From: CATQHW01 sp965243545
GTDB taxonomy: Bacteria > Spirochaetota > Spirochaetia > SZUA-6 > Bin103
Length of the DNA stretch: 64,000 bases
Direction of reading: 5' to 3'
Assembly: GCA_965243545.1 (NCBI GenBank)
Contig: OZ251573.1
Location: 2,542,001 to 2,606,000 of the forward strand
The notes under the pieces are model-generated. The model saw only the letters and a list, made by a program, of their open reading frames with translations, ran no database searches and had not been told where the DNA came from. The number at the start of each line of letters is the position of its first letter. Position 1 is the stretch's first letter. Below, in pieces: positions 19,062 to 27,475 of this stretch. Made by a program: the position numbers and the translations under genes.

Positions 19062-20239
19062 TGCGGGTCGGCTCCTTCGAACAGGCCCTGCTTCCACAGT
19101 GCGCCCGGCCGGTCGCCCTCCTGCAGCAACCGCTGCAGCAGGTCGCTGTCAGCGGCGCGCCGAACGGTTGCGAATCCATCTTCCTTTACCAGCCAGTATA
19201 TCTCGTCGAGCCTTGCGCCATTGAGGAACTCCGGCGAGTGAGTGGAGACGAACACCTGGCCCCCTCGCCGGGCGTAGTCGCGGAACTCCTCCGCCAGCTC
19301 GCTCAGCAATCGCGGATAGAGCTGGTTCTCCGGCTCCTCCACCGCCAGCACTGGGTGCGGCTTCGGGTCATGCAGCAGGATCAGGTAGGCGAACATCTTG
19401 ATGGTGCCGTCCGACACGTAGCGGGCGATGAACGGATCCTGGAAGCTGCCGTCCCGGAAGCGCAGCACCAGGCGGCCGTCTTCCGTGGCCTTGGCCTGGA
19501 CCCCGGCAACGCCCGGCACCCGCTGTCTCATCACTTCCAGGATACGCTCAAAGCGATCGCGGTGGTGCTCATACAGATACGCCGCTGCTTGCGCCACGTC
19601 GTCGCCGCGCGCGGACAGATGCTCCGACAATCCCGCGTCGCCGCTTTGCCGGGCGTTGCTGATCCGGAAGTCGGAAATGTGCCAGCGCTCCAGCACGCTA
19701 CGGAACTCCGATACCACCGGGAACTCGCGGAACTGGCCGAGACCCTTGATCGCCAACGTGCTGGGATCGTCCAGCACGCGTTCCTCGCGCTCCGCGGTCG
19801 CTCCTTCCTGACCGTACGCGGACTCGTTCGTGATGGCGTAGCCGCTGCCGCCGGAGAAATCCAGGAAATGCCACGGGCGGCCGGCTTTCCCGCGTCTGCG
19901 GGTGTAGCGCAGGATCTCCCGGCTGACGATCGGCCGACCGTCCTGGCTGGCGATCTCCAGCAGGTAGGTCGCCAAGCGGCCGCCGCGTTCCCGGAACTTC
20001 ACGGTGATACCGACCGGCCCGGACTGGCCGCGCGTGACCAGCTCGCGCAAGCCGCCGCGCCGCGCCACCGCCTGCGACACGTTTTCGATCAGGCACTCCT
20101 TGAGAAAACTCAGTGCATCGAAAAGCGTGGATTTCCCCGAGCCGTTGGCGCCTACGAGAACGGTGAACGGTGGGAGACCGCCCCACTTCGCGCGTTGAAA
20201 CAGGCGATAGTTGCGCAGCTCAAGATACTCGATCCGCAT
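19058..20239 (-). CDS. AAA15/AAA21-type SMC-like ATPase, pair 1
   Basis: A 393-residue ATPase. MRIEYLELRNYRLFQ begins the ABC/SMC-like fold; VLVGANGSGKSTLFDALSF (residues 28-46) is Walker A; VSDGTIKMFAYLILL is the signature region; VLAVEEPENQLYP is Walker B and QVFVSTHSPEFLNG the switch histidine. The family includes OLD, AriA of PARIS and AbiLi ATPases, which sense infection and release a partner effector. The DUF4276 gene overlaps its stop. ATG 20239 was chosen over longer in-frame starts because the fold begins there and upstream residues have no coding character. Confidence 0.9.
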   Translation of the reverse strand: MRIEYLELRNYRLFQRAKWGGLPPFTVLVGANGSGKSTLFDALSFLKECLIENVSQAVARRGGLRELVTRGQSGPVGITVKFRERGGRLATYLLEIASQDGRPIVSREILRYTRRRGKAGRPWHFLDFSGGSGYAITNESAYGQEGATAEREERVLDDPSTLAIKGLGQFREFPVVSEFRSVLERWHISDFRISNARQSGDAGLSEHLSARGDDVAQAAAYLYEHHRDRFERILEVMRQRVPGVAGVQAKATEDGRLVLRFRDGSFQDPFIARYVSDGTIKMFAYLILLHDPKPHPVLAVEEPENQLYPRLLSELAEEFRDYARRGGQVFVSTHSPEFLNGARLDEIYWLVKEDGFATVRRAADSDLLQRLLQEGDRPGALWKQGLFEGADPH

Positions 20240-20361
20240 GTCCGTCCTCCGCCAAGCGTAGTCGACTTCGGTCGAACACGCAAACGAACCTGGCCGGGTG
20301 TCTGCGCGGGCTGCCGGTCGGCGCCGCGGGCCGGGGATCGCATCAGGGACCCGCGCCGCGC

Positions 20362-20391
20362 TTGACGACCGGCCGCGGGCACTGCTACGTT
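20362..20391 (+). promoter_or_regulatory. probable promoter of the alpha-2-macroglobulin operon
   Basis: TTGACG at 20362-20367, an 18-base spacer and TACGTT at 20386-20391. It lies 25 bases before the ATG at 20416, with a purine-rich gggaggggagc ribosome site in between. The -10 box is only a fair match. Confidence 0.55.
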
Positions 20392-20415
20392 CTTTCGCGG
20401 GAGGGGAGCTGACCC

Positions 20416-23400
20416 ATGCTTTCATCAGCGTATCGAACAAGGAATGTGAGAACGCTCGCTCGACTGGGACTTCGAGCTGCAATGGTTCTGCTGCTCGCCG
20501 GCGTTGCCGCGCACGCCGCGACAGCCCAGGAAGCCGCCGCCGGCAGCCTTTACACGGCCACCGAACGGGTAGAGACCGACCAGGGAACGATCCTGCCGGC
20601 CGACTCCGTCGTCGAGGTTCTGGGCGTCATAGACGTCTCCACGGACGTAGCGGCCAGCGGCAAATTGCTGACGTTTCGCTTATTCGGCAACGTCTACACG
20701 GCGGACTTCGGGCACTTCGCACCCGCGGAACCGAAAGTGATCTTCAGAGCTTCGACCGTGCGGGTCGGCAGCGCCGCTGACCGCGCCGTACTGTGCGGCA
20801 CGCTGTACACCAAGACGTCGGGCGTCATCGTCAACCTGCACGGCGCCGACCTGGCGGCCTTCCTGAGAGTCGAACGGGGCGGCCGGCTCATCACGGACTA
20901 CTCGCTCTCATTGTCGTCGAGTGACGAGTTCTGCATCGGCGGCCTCGATTTCTCCACGCGATACGACGTGACCATTCTGCGCGGCCTGCAATTCCCCGGC
21001 CAACCGCACGCGGTCGGCGCCGATATCACGTTTACCGGCACGACGCCCGCGGCCCAGCCGAGCATAACGCTCAACGGCCCGAGCTACATCCTGCCGGTCG
21101 GCGAACGCAGCCTGCTGCCGGTGACGACCGTCAACCTGAACGAGTTCACGATCGAAATATTCCGCATCGATCCACGCACGCTGGTCAACTACCCGGATCT
21201 GTTTACCAATCTCGACCAGTACGACGTGCGGCGGGTTCGGAGTTTCTATGGGGAAAGCCTCGGCGAGCGCACCTTTCGGACGCCGCTTCCCATCGACCGC
21301 CAGTCGTTCAATCTCGACGTGGGCGAATTGATCCGGGACCACGATCCGGGGCTTTTCGCAGCCGTCTTCTCAGCGAAGGAACTCGAAGGAAGGCGCCAGC
21401 CGACGCAGTGGATCGTCCATTCGAACCTGGGAGTGATGACCTGGTCCGGCGTCGAAGAGACGCTGGCGGCGGTGGCCGACTTTCGCACGCTCGAACCGGC
21501 GCCGGCCGCGCTCATCCAGGTCCTGGCGCGCAACAACCGGATGCTCTTCTCCGCGGCCAGCGATGCCGACGGCCTCCTCCGCATCCCGCGTTCCTACCTG
21601 GCCGGCAGCGGCGGCAACGCCCCTGCGTTGATGGTCGTCACGACGGAGAACGGCGACTTCTCGCTGCTCGACATCTCGGACCTGGCGTCGAAACCGCGTT
21701 TCCTTTCGGGCGGAATCGAGAAACCCCACAAGGAGGACGTCTATCTCACGGTGCCGCGCGAGATGTTCCGCAACGGCGCCGACGTCGACTTCCACCTCGT
21801 GGCCAGAGACCTGCAACTCGCGCCCCTCGCCGACTTCGCCCTCGACGTCACCCTCACCGATCCGCAGGCCAAACAGGTCGCCGCCACCGCCGTCACCACC
21901 AATGCGCACGGCGTCGCCGCCGGCCGGTTCTCCATCGAACCGACCGGGCTGCTCGGCGCTTACACCCTGCAGGCGGCGCGCACGGACGGCCGTGTGCTCG
22001 CAGCACGGGAGATACGGGTCGATGACTTCGTCCCGTTGACGATCGAGCCTGCGGTGCGGGTCGACGACGGGCCGTGGGCCGCTGCCGGCCGCCACGACGT
22101 TTCGATCGAAGCGGCCTATTTTTCCGGCGGTCCCGCGCGCGGCATGACCGGCGACTACAGAACCGAGGTGTACGCGGTCCGAAGCCATGAGGCTGACCAC
22201 TTGGCCGGCTACCTGTTCGGCCCGGTGCGGGACGCCGGCTACCGCTACGTGACCAGAGTGCAGGATTTTCAGCTCGACGACGCCGGCCGGTTCACCGGAG
22301 TCGTCGATCTTGACGAGATCGACCCGTTGCCGCCCGGCATGTATCGACTACGGATTCTGGCATCGGTCGAAGATGTCGGCGGCCGGCCCAACCGCACCGA
22401 AACGGCCGTCGCGCTCGACACGGCGGCCTCCTACGTCGGCGTTCGCCCGGAGTTTTCCGGACGCCTCGGCGCGGGGGCGACCGCAACGTTTTCCGTAGTG
22501 CGGGTCGACCGCACCGGCGCCGCCTTGCCGGCCGTCGACCTGCCCTATGAGCTGGTGCGGGTGCGCCACTCCTATGATTGGTACTACGATCGCGGATGGC
22601 GCTGGCGCCGGACCAGACAGGCGGACCAGCTGGTCGAAACCGGAGCCTCGCAGAACGGCAGGATCGTGGTGAGCACGCCGCTGGACTGGGGAAGCTACGA
22701 TCTGATCGTCAAGGACGGGACCGCGTTTCGGACGGTGACGCCGTTTCGGGTCGGTTGGGGTTCGGACGGACTGCCGGCGTCGGAGCCGGAGCAGCTTTCC
22801 ACGACCGTGGTGGCCGACGGCGGCGAGCCGGTACTCAGGGCATCCCTGCCGTTTGCCGGTATGCTCCGGGTGCAGATCGCTCATACGGACGTGATCGCTC
22901 AGAAGACGGTTCGCGTCTCCAAGGGCGACGTGGAGGTGCCCCTGGACATCGATATTCCCGATAACGCGGAGCCGGGGTATCACGTCCTTTCCACGCTGGT
23001 GCGGCCGGTGTCCGCGGGCGCGGAACATCAACCGCAGATCGCGTTGGGCAGCAACTGGGTTCCTTCGCTCGCCGCCGATCGCAACGTCGGCGTACTGATG
23101 GACGTCGCCGAGACGGTTCGCTCCACCGACAGCGTGCAGGTCGCCTTGCAGGCCGACGTGCTGACCGGCTCGGCCGTCCTGTATCTGGTCGATGAAGGCA
23201 TTCACGCCCTCACCGGATTTCGGAACGAAGATCCCGGTGACTTCTTCTACGGGGAACGCGAGCTGCCGATCGGCTTTGCCTCCAACTATGGCCGCCTGAT
23301 CCGGCAGGACCATGATCTTCCGTCCTTTCGCGTGGGCGGCGGCGAAGCCGCAAAGGAGCCGCTCAAGTCCACGTTCTTCACGACGGCGGCGGCCGTTTCG

Positions 23401-25437
23401 CCGATCCTGCCGATCAGTTACGGCCGGGTCCTCCACACCTTCGATCCGACGGACTTCGAAGGGCGCTTGCGTCTGGTGGCGTTGGTGGCGTCCGAACGGG
23501 GCGTCGGATTCAAGGAGAAAGCGGTGACGGTCGTCGACCCGGTGAGCCTGGACGTTTCCCTGCCCCGCTTTATCGGCACCGGGGACCGCGTGGAAGGAAG
23601 GCTTGCGCTTCGCGCCAACGAAGGAGCGGCCCGCTTGCGCCTCGAGGAACGGGTGGGAGCGGCGTTCGACTCCACGGATGCGATGCTCGCCGCCGGCCAG
23701 AGCCTGCGGTCGGCCATCGGCATCGCGGCGCCGGCGGCTGGACGATTGCCGATCGAGATCGCCGTTATCCACCACGACGGGGTTCGCGCGGAGCGTAGCT
23801 TCGAGCTGGTGGCGAGGCCGCCTTCCTACCCGCACACGGAACTCCGGGCGATACCGTTGCCGCCGCCCGCCCTGTTTCGAGGGGCGACCGACGTCCCGCC
23901 GCTTACGATTCCGGCGTTCGACCTGGCCGGGCGCACCGACTTGGAATTCCACGTCACGGTGGCCGATTCCCCCGGGGCAGCCCTGGCGCAATTGCTCGCC
24001 GCTCTCGACCGCTATCCCTATGGCTGCCTGGAGCAGGTCTCCAGCGCGACGCTGGGACTGATCTTGCGTGAGCGGCTCAAACCGGACAGGGACGAGTCGG
24101 CCGTAGACAGAATCAACCTGGGCGTCGAGCGGGTCATATCCATGCAAAAGGCCGATGGTTCGTTCGGCTACTGGAGCCGATTCGGGAGCGTGATGGAAGA
24201 GTTTCAGCCGTATGCCGTGGAACTCCTGGTGCAGGCCCTGCCCTACGTCGAGGACCGCGTCCGCGCGGGCGAGGCGATCGGACGGGCACTTTCGTATCTC
24301 AATCAGCAGCGCACGACCGACATCTGGACGAAACTCTACGCGTACGGCGTGCTGGCGCGCAGCGGTTACGACGTCACGAGCCGCGCGCGGTACTCGCTCG
24401 ACACTGAGTTGTTCCACGGCGTGGAGGATGACGCCGTTCGCGAGCGCCTGGAGCGCATCAGCCTGGGGTACTGGCTGGCCGACATTCTGAACGACCAGCG
24501 CCGGATGACCGAGCTGCACGATTCGCTTGAGCAGCTGCTGGCGCGGCGGCGCGCTCCGAGAATACCGAGACGGAGCGACTGGGGCGAGGCGACGGAGCTG
24601 TTCGCAACCGGCACGCAGTGGAGCCACGTCGCGCCGAACCATGCTCACCTGCTGGCCCGGGTTTCCGCAGAGAGCCGGACGCCGCTCACCGCCGCCCTGG
24701 TGCGGGACACGGGGGCGTATCTCAGCACGTGGCGGTATCGATCGACTTACGCCAACCGCAAGCTGGCGGAGATAGTGCTTGGCAACGCGGCCAGCCTGAC
24801 CGGGACGGAGGTGCAGATCGACGGCGCGACCCAACGGATCGCCGAGGATGGGAGTATCGAGGTAGCGCCGGACCTGATTCGCGCCGGATTCGAGGTGCGG
24901 CACACTCTGAGTCATGCGCTCTACCTCAACGTGGAGGTCGTCGGCCCGCGCCGCACGGTGGACCCGGAGGATAACGGTTTCGGTATCACCAAGACGTGGT
25001 ACGACTCCTCCGGCCGAAAGGTCGAGATCGACGGGGAACCGTTGCGCGCTGATCAGGGCGACCTCTTCACCGTCGTCCTCGATATCCGGCCATCCACACG
25101 GCGCCTTACGGGGGAAGCGCTGCTGACCGATCTGTTGCCGTCCGGTTTCGAGATCGAAGCCGGGGCCGTGTCGCCTCCGTACCGCCTCGTTGGCCAGCAG
25201 CGGGTGAGAATCGATGCGGACGCCGGCAAGCGCCCCTCATTCGTGGAAGCGATGGACGACCGCTTCGTCGCCCACTACCGGAGATCGTGGCCGTCGAGCG
25301 TTTCCCGGGTGTCGTACACGGTGCGTGCCGTATATCCCGGCGAGATGACCATTCCCGACGCGCACGTCGAGATGATGTACCAGCCTGAGATCAACGGACG
25401 CAGCTCGGTTCACCGCGCCCGGATCGTCGCTGAATAG
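20416..25437 (+). CDS. bacterial alpha-2-macroglobulin family protein
   Basis: A very large protein of 1673 residues with an N-terminal hydrophobic signal segment (AAMVLLLAGVAAHAATAQ). The defining thioester motif YPYGCLEQVSSATLGL lies near residue 1200, with Cys1204 and Gln1207 forming the reactive bond; it is followed by the alpha/alpha toroid thioester domain and a C-terminal receptor-like domain. Repeated macroglobulin beta domains precede it. These periplasmic proteins trap proteases by covalent attachment and guard the cell envelope. The gene is 14 bp upstream of a pbpC-like gene, the same partnership as E. coli yfhM-pbpC, suggesting joint repair or protection of the cell wall after breach. 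Confidence 0.93.
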   Translation: MLSSAYRTRNVRTLARLGLRAAMVLLLAGVAAHAATAQEAAAGSLYTATERVETDQGTILPADSVVEVLGVIDVSTDVAASGKLLTFRLFGNVYTADFGHFAPAEPKVIFRASTVRVGSAADRAVLCGTLYTKTSGVIVNLHGADLAAFLRVERGGRLITDYSLSLSSSDEFCIGGLDFSTRYDVTILRGLQFPGQPHAVGADITFTGTTPAAQPSITLNGPSYILPVGERSLLPVTTVNLNEFTIEIFRIDPRTLVNYPDLFTNLDQYDVRRVRSFYGESLGERTFRTPLPIDRQSFNLDVGELIRDHDPGLFAAVFSAKELEGRRQPTQWIVHSNLGVMTWSGVEETLAAVADFRTLEPAPAALIQVLARNNRMLFSAASDADGLLRIPRSYLAGSGGNAPALMVVTTENGDFSLLDISDLASKPRFLSGGIEKPHKEDVYLTVPREMFRNGADVDFHLVARDLQLAPLADFALDVTLTDPQAKQVAATAVTTNAHGVAAGRFSIEPTGLLGAYTLQAARTDGRVLAAREIRVDDFVPLTIEPAVRVDDGPWAAAGRHDVSIEAAYFSGGPARGMTGDYRTEVYAVRSHEADHLAGYLFGPVRDAGYRYVTRVQDFQLDDAGRFTGVVDLDEIDPLPPGMYRLRILASVEDVGGRPNRTETAVALDTAASYVGVRPEFSGRLGAGATATFSVVRVDRTGAALPAVDLPYELVRVRHSYDWYYDRGWRWRRTRQADQLVETGASQNGRIVVSTPLDWGSYDLIVKDGTAFRTVTPFRVGWGSDGLPASEPEQLSTTVVADGGEPVLRASLPFAGMLRVQIAHTDVIAQKTVRVSKGDVEVPLDIDIPDNAEPGYHVLSTLVRPVSAGAEHQPQIALGSNWVPSLAADRNVGVLMDVAETVRSTDSVQVALQADVLTGSAVLYLVDEGIHALTGFRNEDPGDFFYGERELPIGFASNYGRLIRQDHDLPSFRVGGGEAAKEPLKSTFFTTAAAVSPILPISYGRVLHTFDPTDFEGRLRLVALVASERGVGFKEKAVTVVDPVSLDVSLPRFIGTGDRVEGRLALRANEGAARLRLEERVGAAFDSTDAMLAAGQSLRSAIGIAAPAAGRLPIEIAVIHHDGVRAERSFELVARPPSYPHTELRAIPLPPPALFRGATDVPPLTIPAFDLAGRTDLEFHVTVADSPGAALAQLLAALDRYPYGCLEQVSSATLGLILRERLKPDRDESAVDRINLGVERVISMQKADGSFGYWSRFGSVMEEFQPYAVELLVQALPYVEDRVRAGEAIGRALSYLNQQRTTDIWTKLYAYGVLARSGYDVTSRARYSLDTELFHGVEDDAVRERLERISLGYWLADILNDQRRMTELHDSLEQLLARRRAPRIPRRSDWGEATELFATGTQWSHVAPNHAHLLARVSAESRTPLTAALVRDTGAYLSTWRYRSTYANRKLAEIVLGNAASLTGTEVQIDGATQRIAEDGSIEVAPDLIRAGFEVRHTLSHALYLNVEVVGPRRTVDPEDNGFGITKTWYDSSGRKVEIDGEPLRADQGDLFTVVLDIRPSTRRLTGEALLTDLLPSGFEIEAGAVSPPYRLVGQQRVRIDADAGKRPSFVEAMDDRFVAHYRRSWPSSVSRVSYTVRAVYPGEMTIPDAHVEMMYQPEINGRSSVHRARIVAE

Positions 25438-25451
25438 GGACACGCCGCCGC

Positions 25452-27419
25452 ATGAGGACGCTCCTCAGAGCGCCGCTCGCGGTCTGGGGCGGCGCTCTGG
25501 CGGTCGTCGGCGCGGCTCTGTACGGCTACGTGTCGGCGCCGGTCGACACCGGCCGCCTGGACGATGCGGCCGTGACGGTGCTGGCCGCAGACGGCCGCCT
25601 GCTGGACATGCGCTTGAACTCCGAAGGCGCGTGGCGTGAGCCGATCTCGCTCGACTACGTCGACCCGGACTTCATCGAAGCACTGACCGCCTTCGAGGAT
25701 CGACGGTTCTTTTCTCACTTCGGCGTCGATCCGTTGGCGATAGCACGGGCGGCGCTCAGCCTGGTGACCGAAGGGCGCATCGTGTCCGGCGGTTCATCGC
25801 TGACCATGCAGGTAGCCCGGTTGCTGCGGCCCGGTCTGCGTGAACGCTCGCTCGGCGCCAAGCTGCGCCAGGCGCTGTATGCGCTCCGCCTGGAGTACCA
25901 CTGGAGCAAGCGCGAGATTCTGGAGGCGTACCTCACCCTTGCGCCGTACGGCGGGAACGTGGAAGGGATCAAGGCGGCCGCCATGGCGTGGCTGCTGAAG
26001 GCTCCGGCCGAGATGACCATGTCGGAGATCGGGTTGCTGGTCGCCCTGCCGCAGGCACCGGAGCGGCGCCGGCCCGACCGGTTCCCGCGCGCGGCCATCA
26101 GCGCCAAGAACCACGTTCTGAACAGCATCGCCGACGACTTGGTGTTCGACTCCGCGCAGCTGGACGAATATCTGGCGGAAGGACTCCCGCTCAACCGGTA
26201 CTACGCGCCGTCGCTCGCGCCGCACCTTCTGGACCGCAACGCCGACGGAAGTGGCTATGCGTTCGGCATGCCTACGACCGTGTACGCGGACTGGCAGGAG
26301 ACGACGGCGCGCGTGCTGGCCGATCGCGTGCGGCGCCTGGCTGCACCGATCAACGGCGCCGCCCTGGTCGTCGAACGCAACACCGGCGCCGTGCGCGCCT
26401 ACGTTGGCTCGGGCGGCTACCTGGATGCCGCGCGCAAGGGCGGGGTGAACTACCTGCTCGCCAGCCGCAGCCCGGGATCTACGCTGAAGCCGCTTATCTA
26501 CGCCGCAGCGCTCGACCGCCGCCTGATCGCCGGCGACCACGTCTTCCACGACCGTCCGCTGCAACGGGGCGGTTACGCGCCTGCCAACTTCGATGGCGGG
26601 TACTCCGGCGCGGTGACGTTGCGCGATGCGCTGGCGCACTCCCTGAACGTACCGGCCATCGAAGTACTCCACGCCGTCGGTGAGACGGCATTCGAGAACA
26701 AGCTCCGGTCGTTCATCGGCGCGCCGGCGGCGCGCACGCAACGCGCGGGACTCAGCTTGGCCGTCGGTGGGTTCTACCTGACCCCGGAGCATCTTGCCGA
26801 GCTGTACTTGAGCTTGGTCGACCCGGTTTCGTCGCCGCGCTTGAGCTTCACGGATGCGCAGGCCACCCGCGCCGTTCCGCCGCTCGTCTCTCAGACGGCC
26901 GCAGAGCGGATACGGGCATTGCTGGCCGTCACGCTCCCCAACGGGCGGACCCGCGTGGCAAAGACCGGTACGTCTCATAACCGCCAGGACGCGCTCACCG
27001 TGCTGGTTACCCGTGATCACGTGGTGGTGGTCTGGTTCGGCACCCCGGATGGCGAACCGACCCAGGTCCTGACCGGCGCGGGCGTCGCGCTGCCGGTTGC
27101 GGAACGGCTGCAGGCGGCGCTGGGATTGGCCGATCCGGTCGTCGCGCAGCCCCCGGCGGCGGAGCCGGCGGACGCGGCTTTGGCGTTGACCTGTCCGCCG
27201 CTCATCGACTTCCCGGAAGACGGTGAGTGGTTGCGCACCGAAGACAAGCGCGTGGCGGTGAGCGGCGCCACGCGCACGATCAGGTGGTTCCTGGACGGCG
27301 TTTCGGTAAGCGTCAGCAACGGCGCGATCGCGGTCCCGTCCGGCGGGGCCTTTCGGATCACCGCCGCCGACGGCGAGTGCCGTGAGACGTCGGAGGTGTT
27401 CGTCGAGCTCGTGCATTGA
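25452..27419 (+). CDS. pbpC: penicillin-binding protein 1C (bifunctional peptidoglycan synthase)
   Basis: A 655-residue protein with one N-terminal membrane segment (WGGALAVVGAALYGYV). Glycosyltransferase domain: FEDRRFFSHFGVDPLAIARA with the catalytic Glu, then GGSSLTMQVARLL. Transpeptidase domain: SRSPGSTLKPLIY with the active serine in STLK, HSLNVPA as SxN, and VAKTGTSHN as KTG. The last 90 residues (LTCPPLIDFPEDGEW) are the PBP1C-specific C-terminal domain. It polymerises and cross-links peptidoglycan at the inner membrane. The 14-bp gap after the macroglobulin gene indicates an operon. Confidence 0.94.
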   Translation: MRTLLRAPLAVWGGALAVVGAALYGYVSAPVDTGRLDDAAVTVLAADGRLLDMRLNSEGAWREPISLDYVDPDFIEALTAFEDRRFFSHFGVDPLAIARAALSLVTEGRIVSGGSSLTMQVARLLRPGLRERSLGAKLRQALYALRLEYHWSKREILEAYLTLAPYGGNVEGIKAAAMAWLLKAPAEMTMSEIGLLVALPQAPERRRPDRFPRAAISAKNHVLNSIADDLVFDSAQLDEYLAEGLPLNRYYAPSLAPHLLDRNADGSGYAFGMPTTVYADWQETTARVLADRVRRLAAPINGAALVVERNTGAVRAYVGSGGYLDAARKGGVNYLLASRSPGSTLKPLIYAAALDRRLIAGDHVFHDRPLQRGGYAPANFDGGYSGAVTLRDALAHSLNVPAIEVLHAVGETAFENKLRSFIGAPAARTQRAGLSLAVGGFYLTPEHLAELYLSLVDPVSSPRLSFTDAQATRAVPPLVSQTAAERIRALLAVTLPNGRTRVAKTGTSHNRQDALTVLVTRDHVVVVWFGTPDGEPTQVLTGAGVALPVAERLQAALGLADPVVAQPPAAEPADAALALTCPPLIDFPEDGEWLRTEDKRVAVSGATRTIRWFLDGVSVSVSNGAIAVPSGGAFRITAADGECRETSEVFVELVH

Positions 27420-27475
27420 GGGCGCAGGGCCGAGCGTCCGCTTTGAGGACGGACCGGCGCGGATTATGGTAGGGC

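Noticed and set aside
22348..24915. 855-codon open frame opposite the alpha-2-macroglobulin gene
   Set aside because: Composition is typical of an antisense shadow and no motif is visible; the plus-strand gene is certain.
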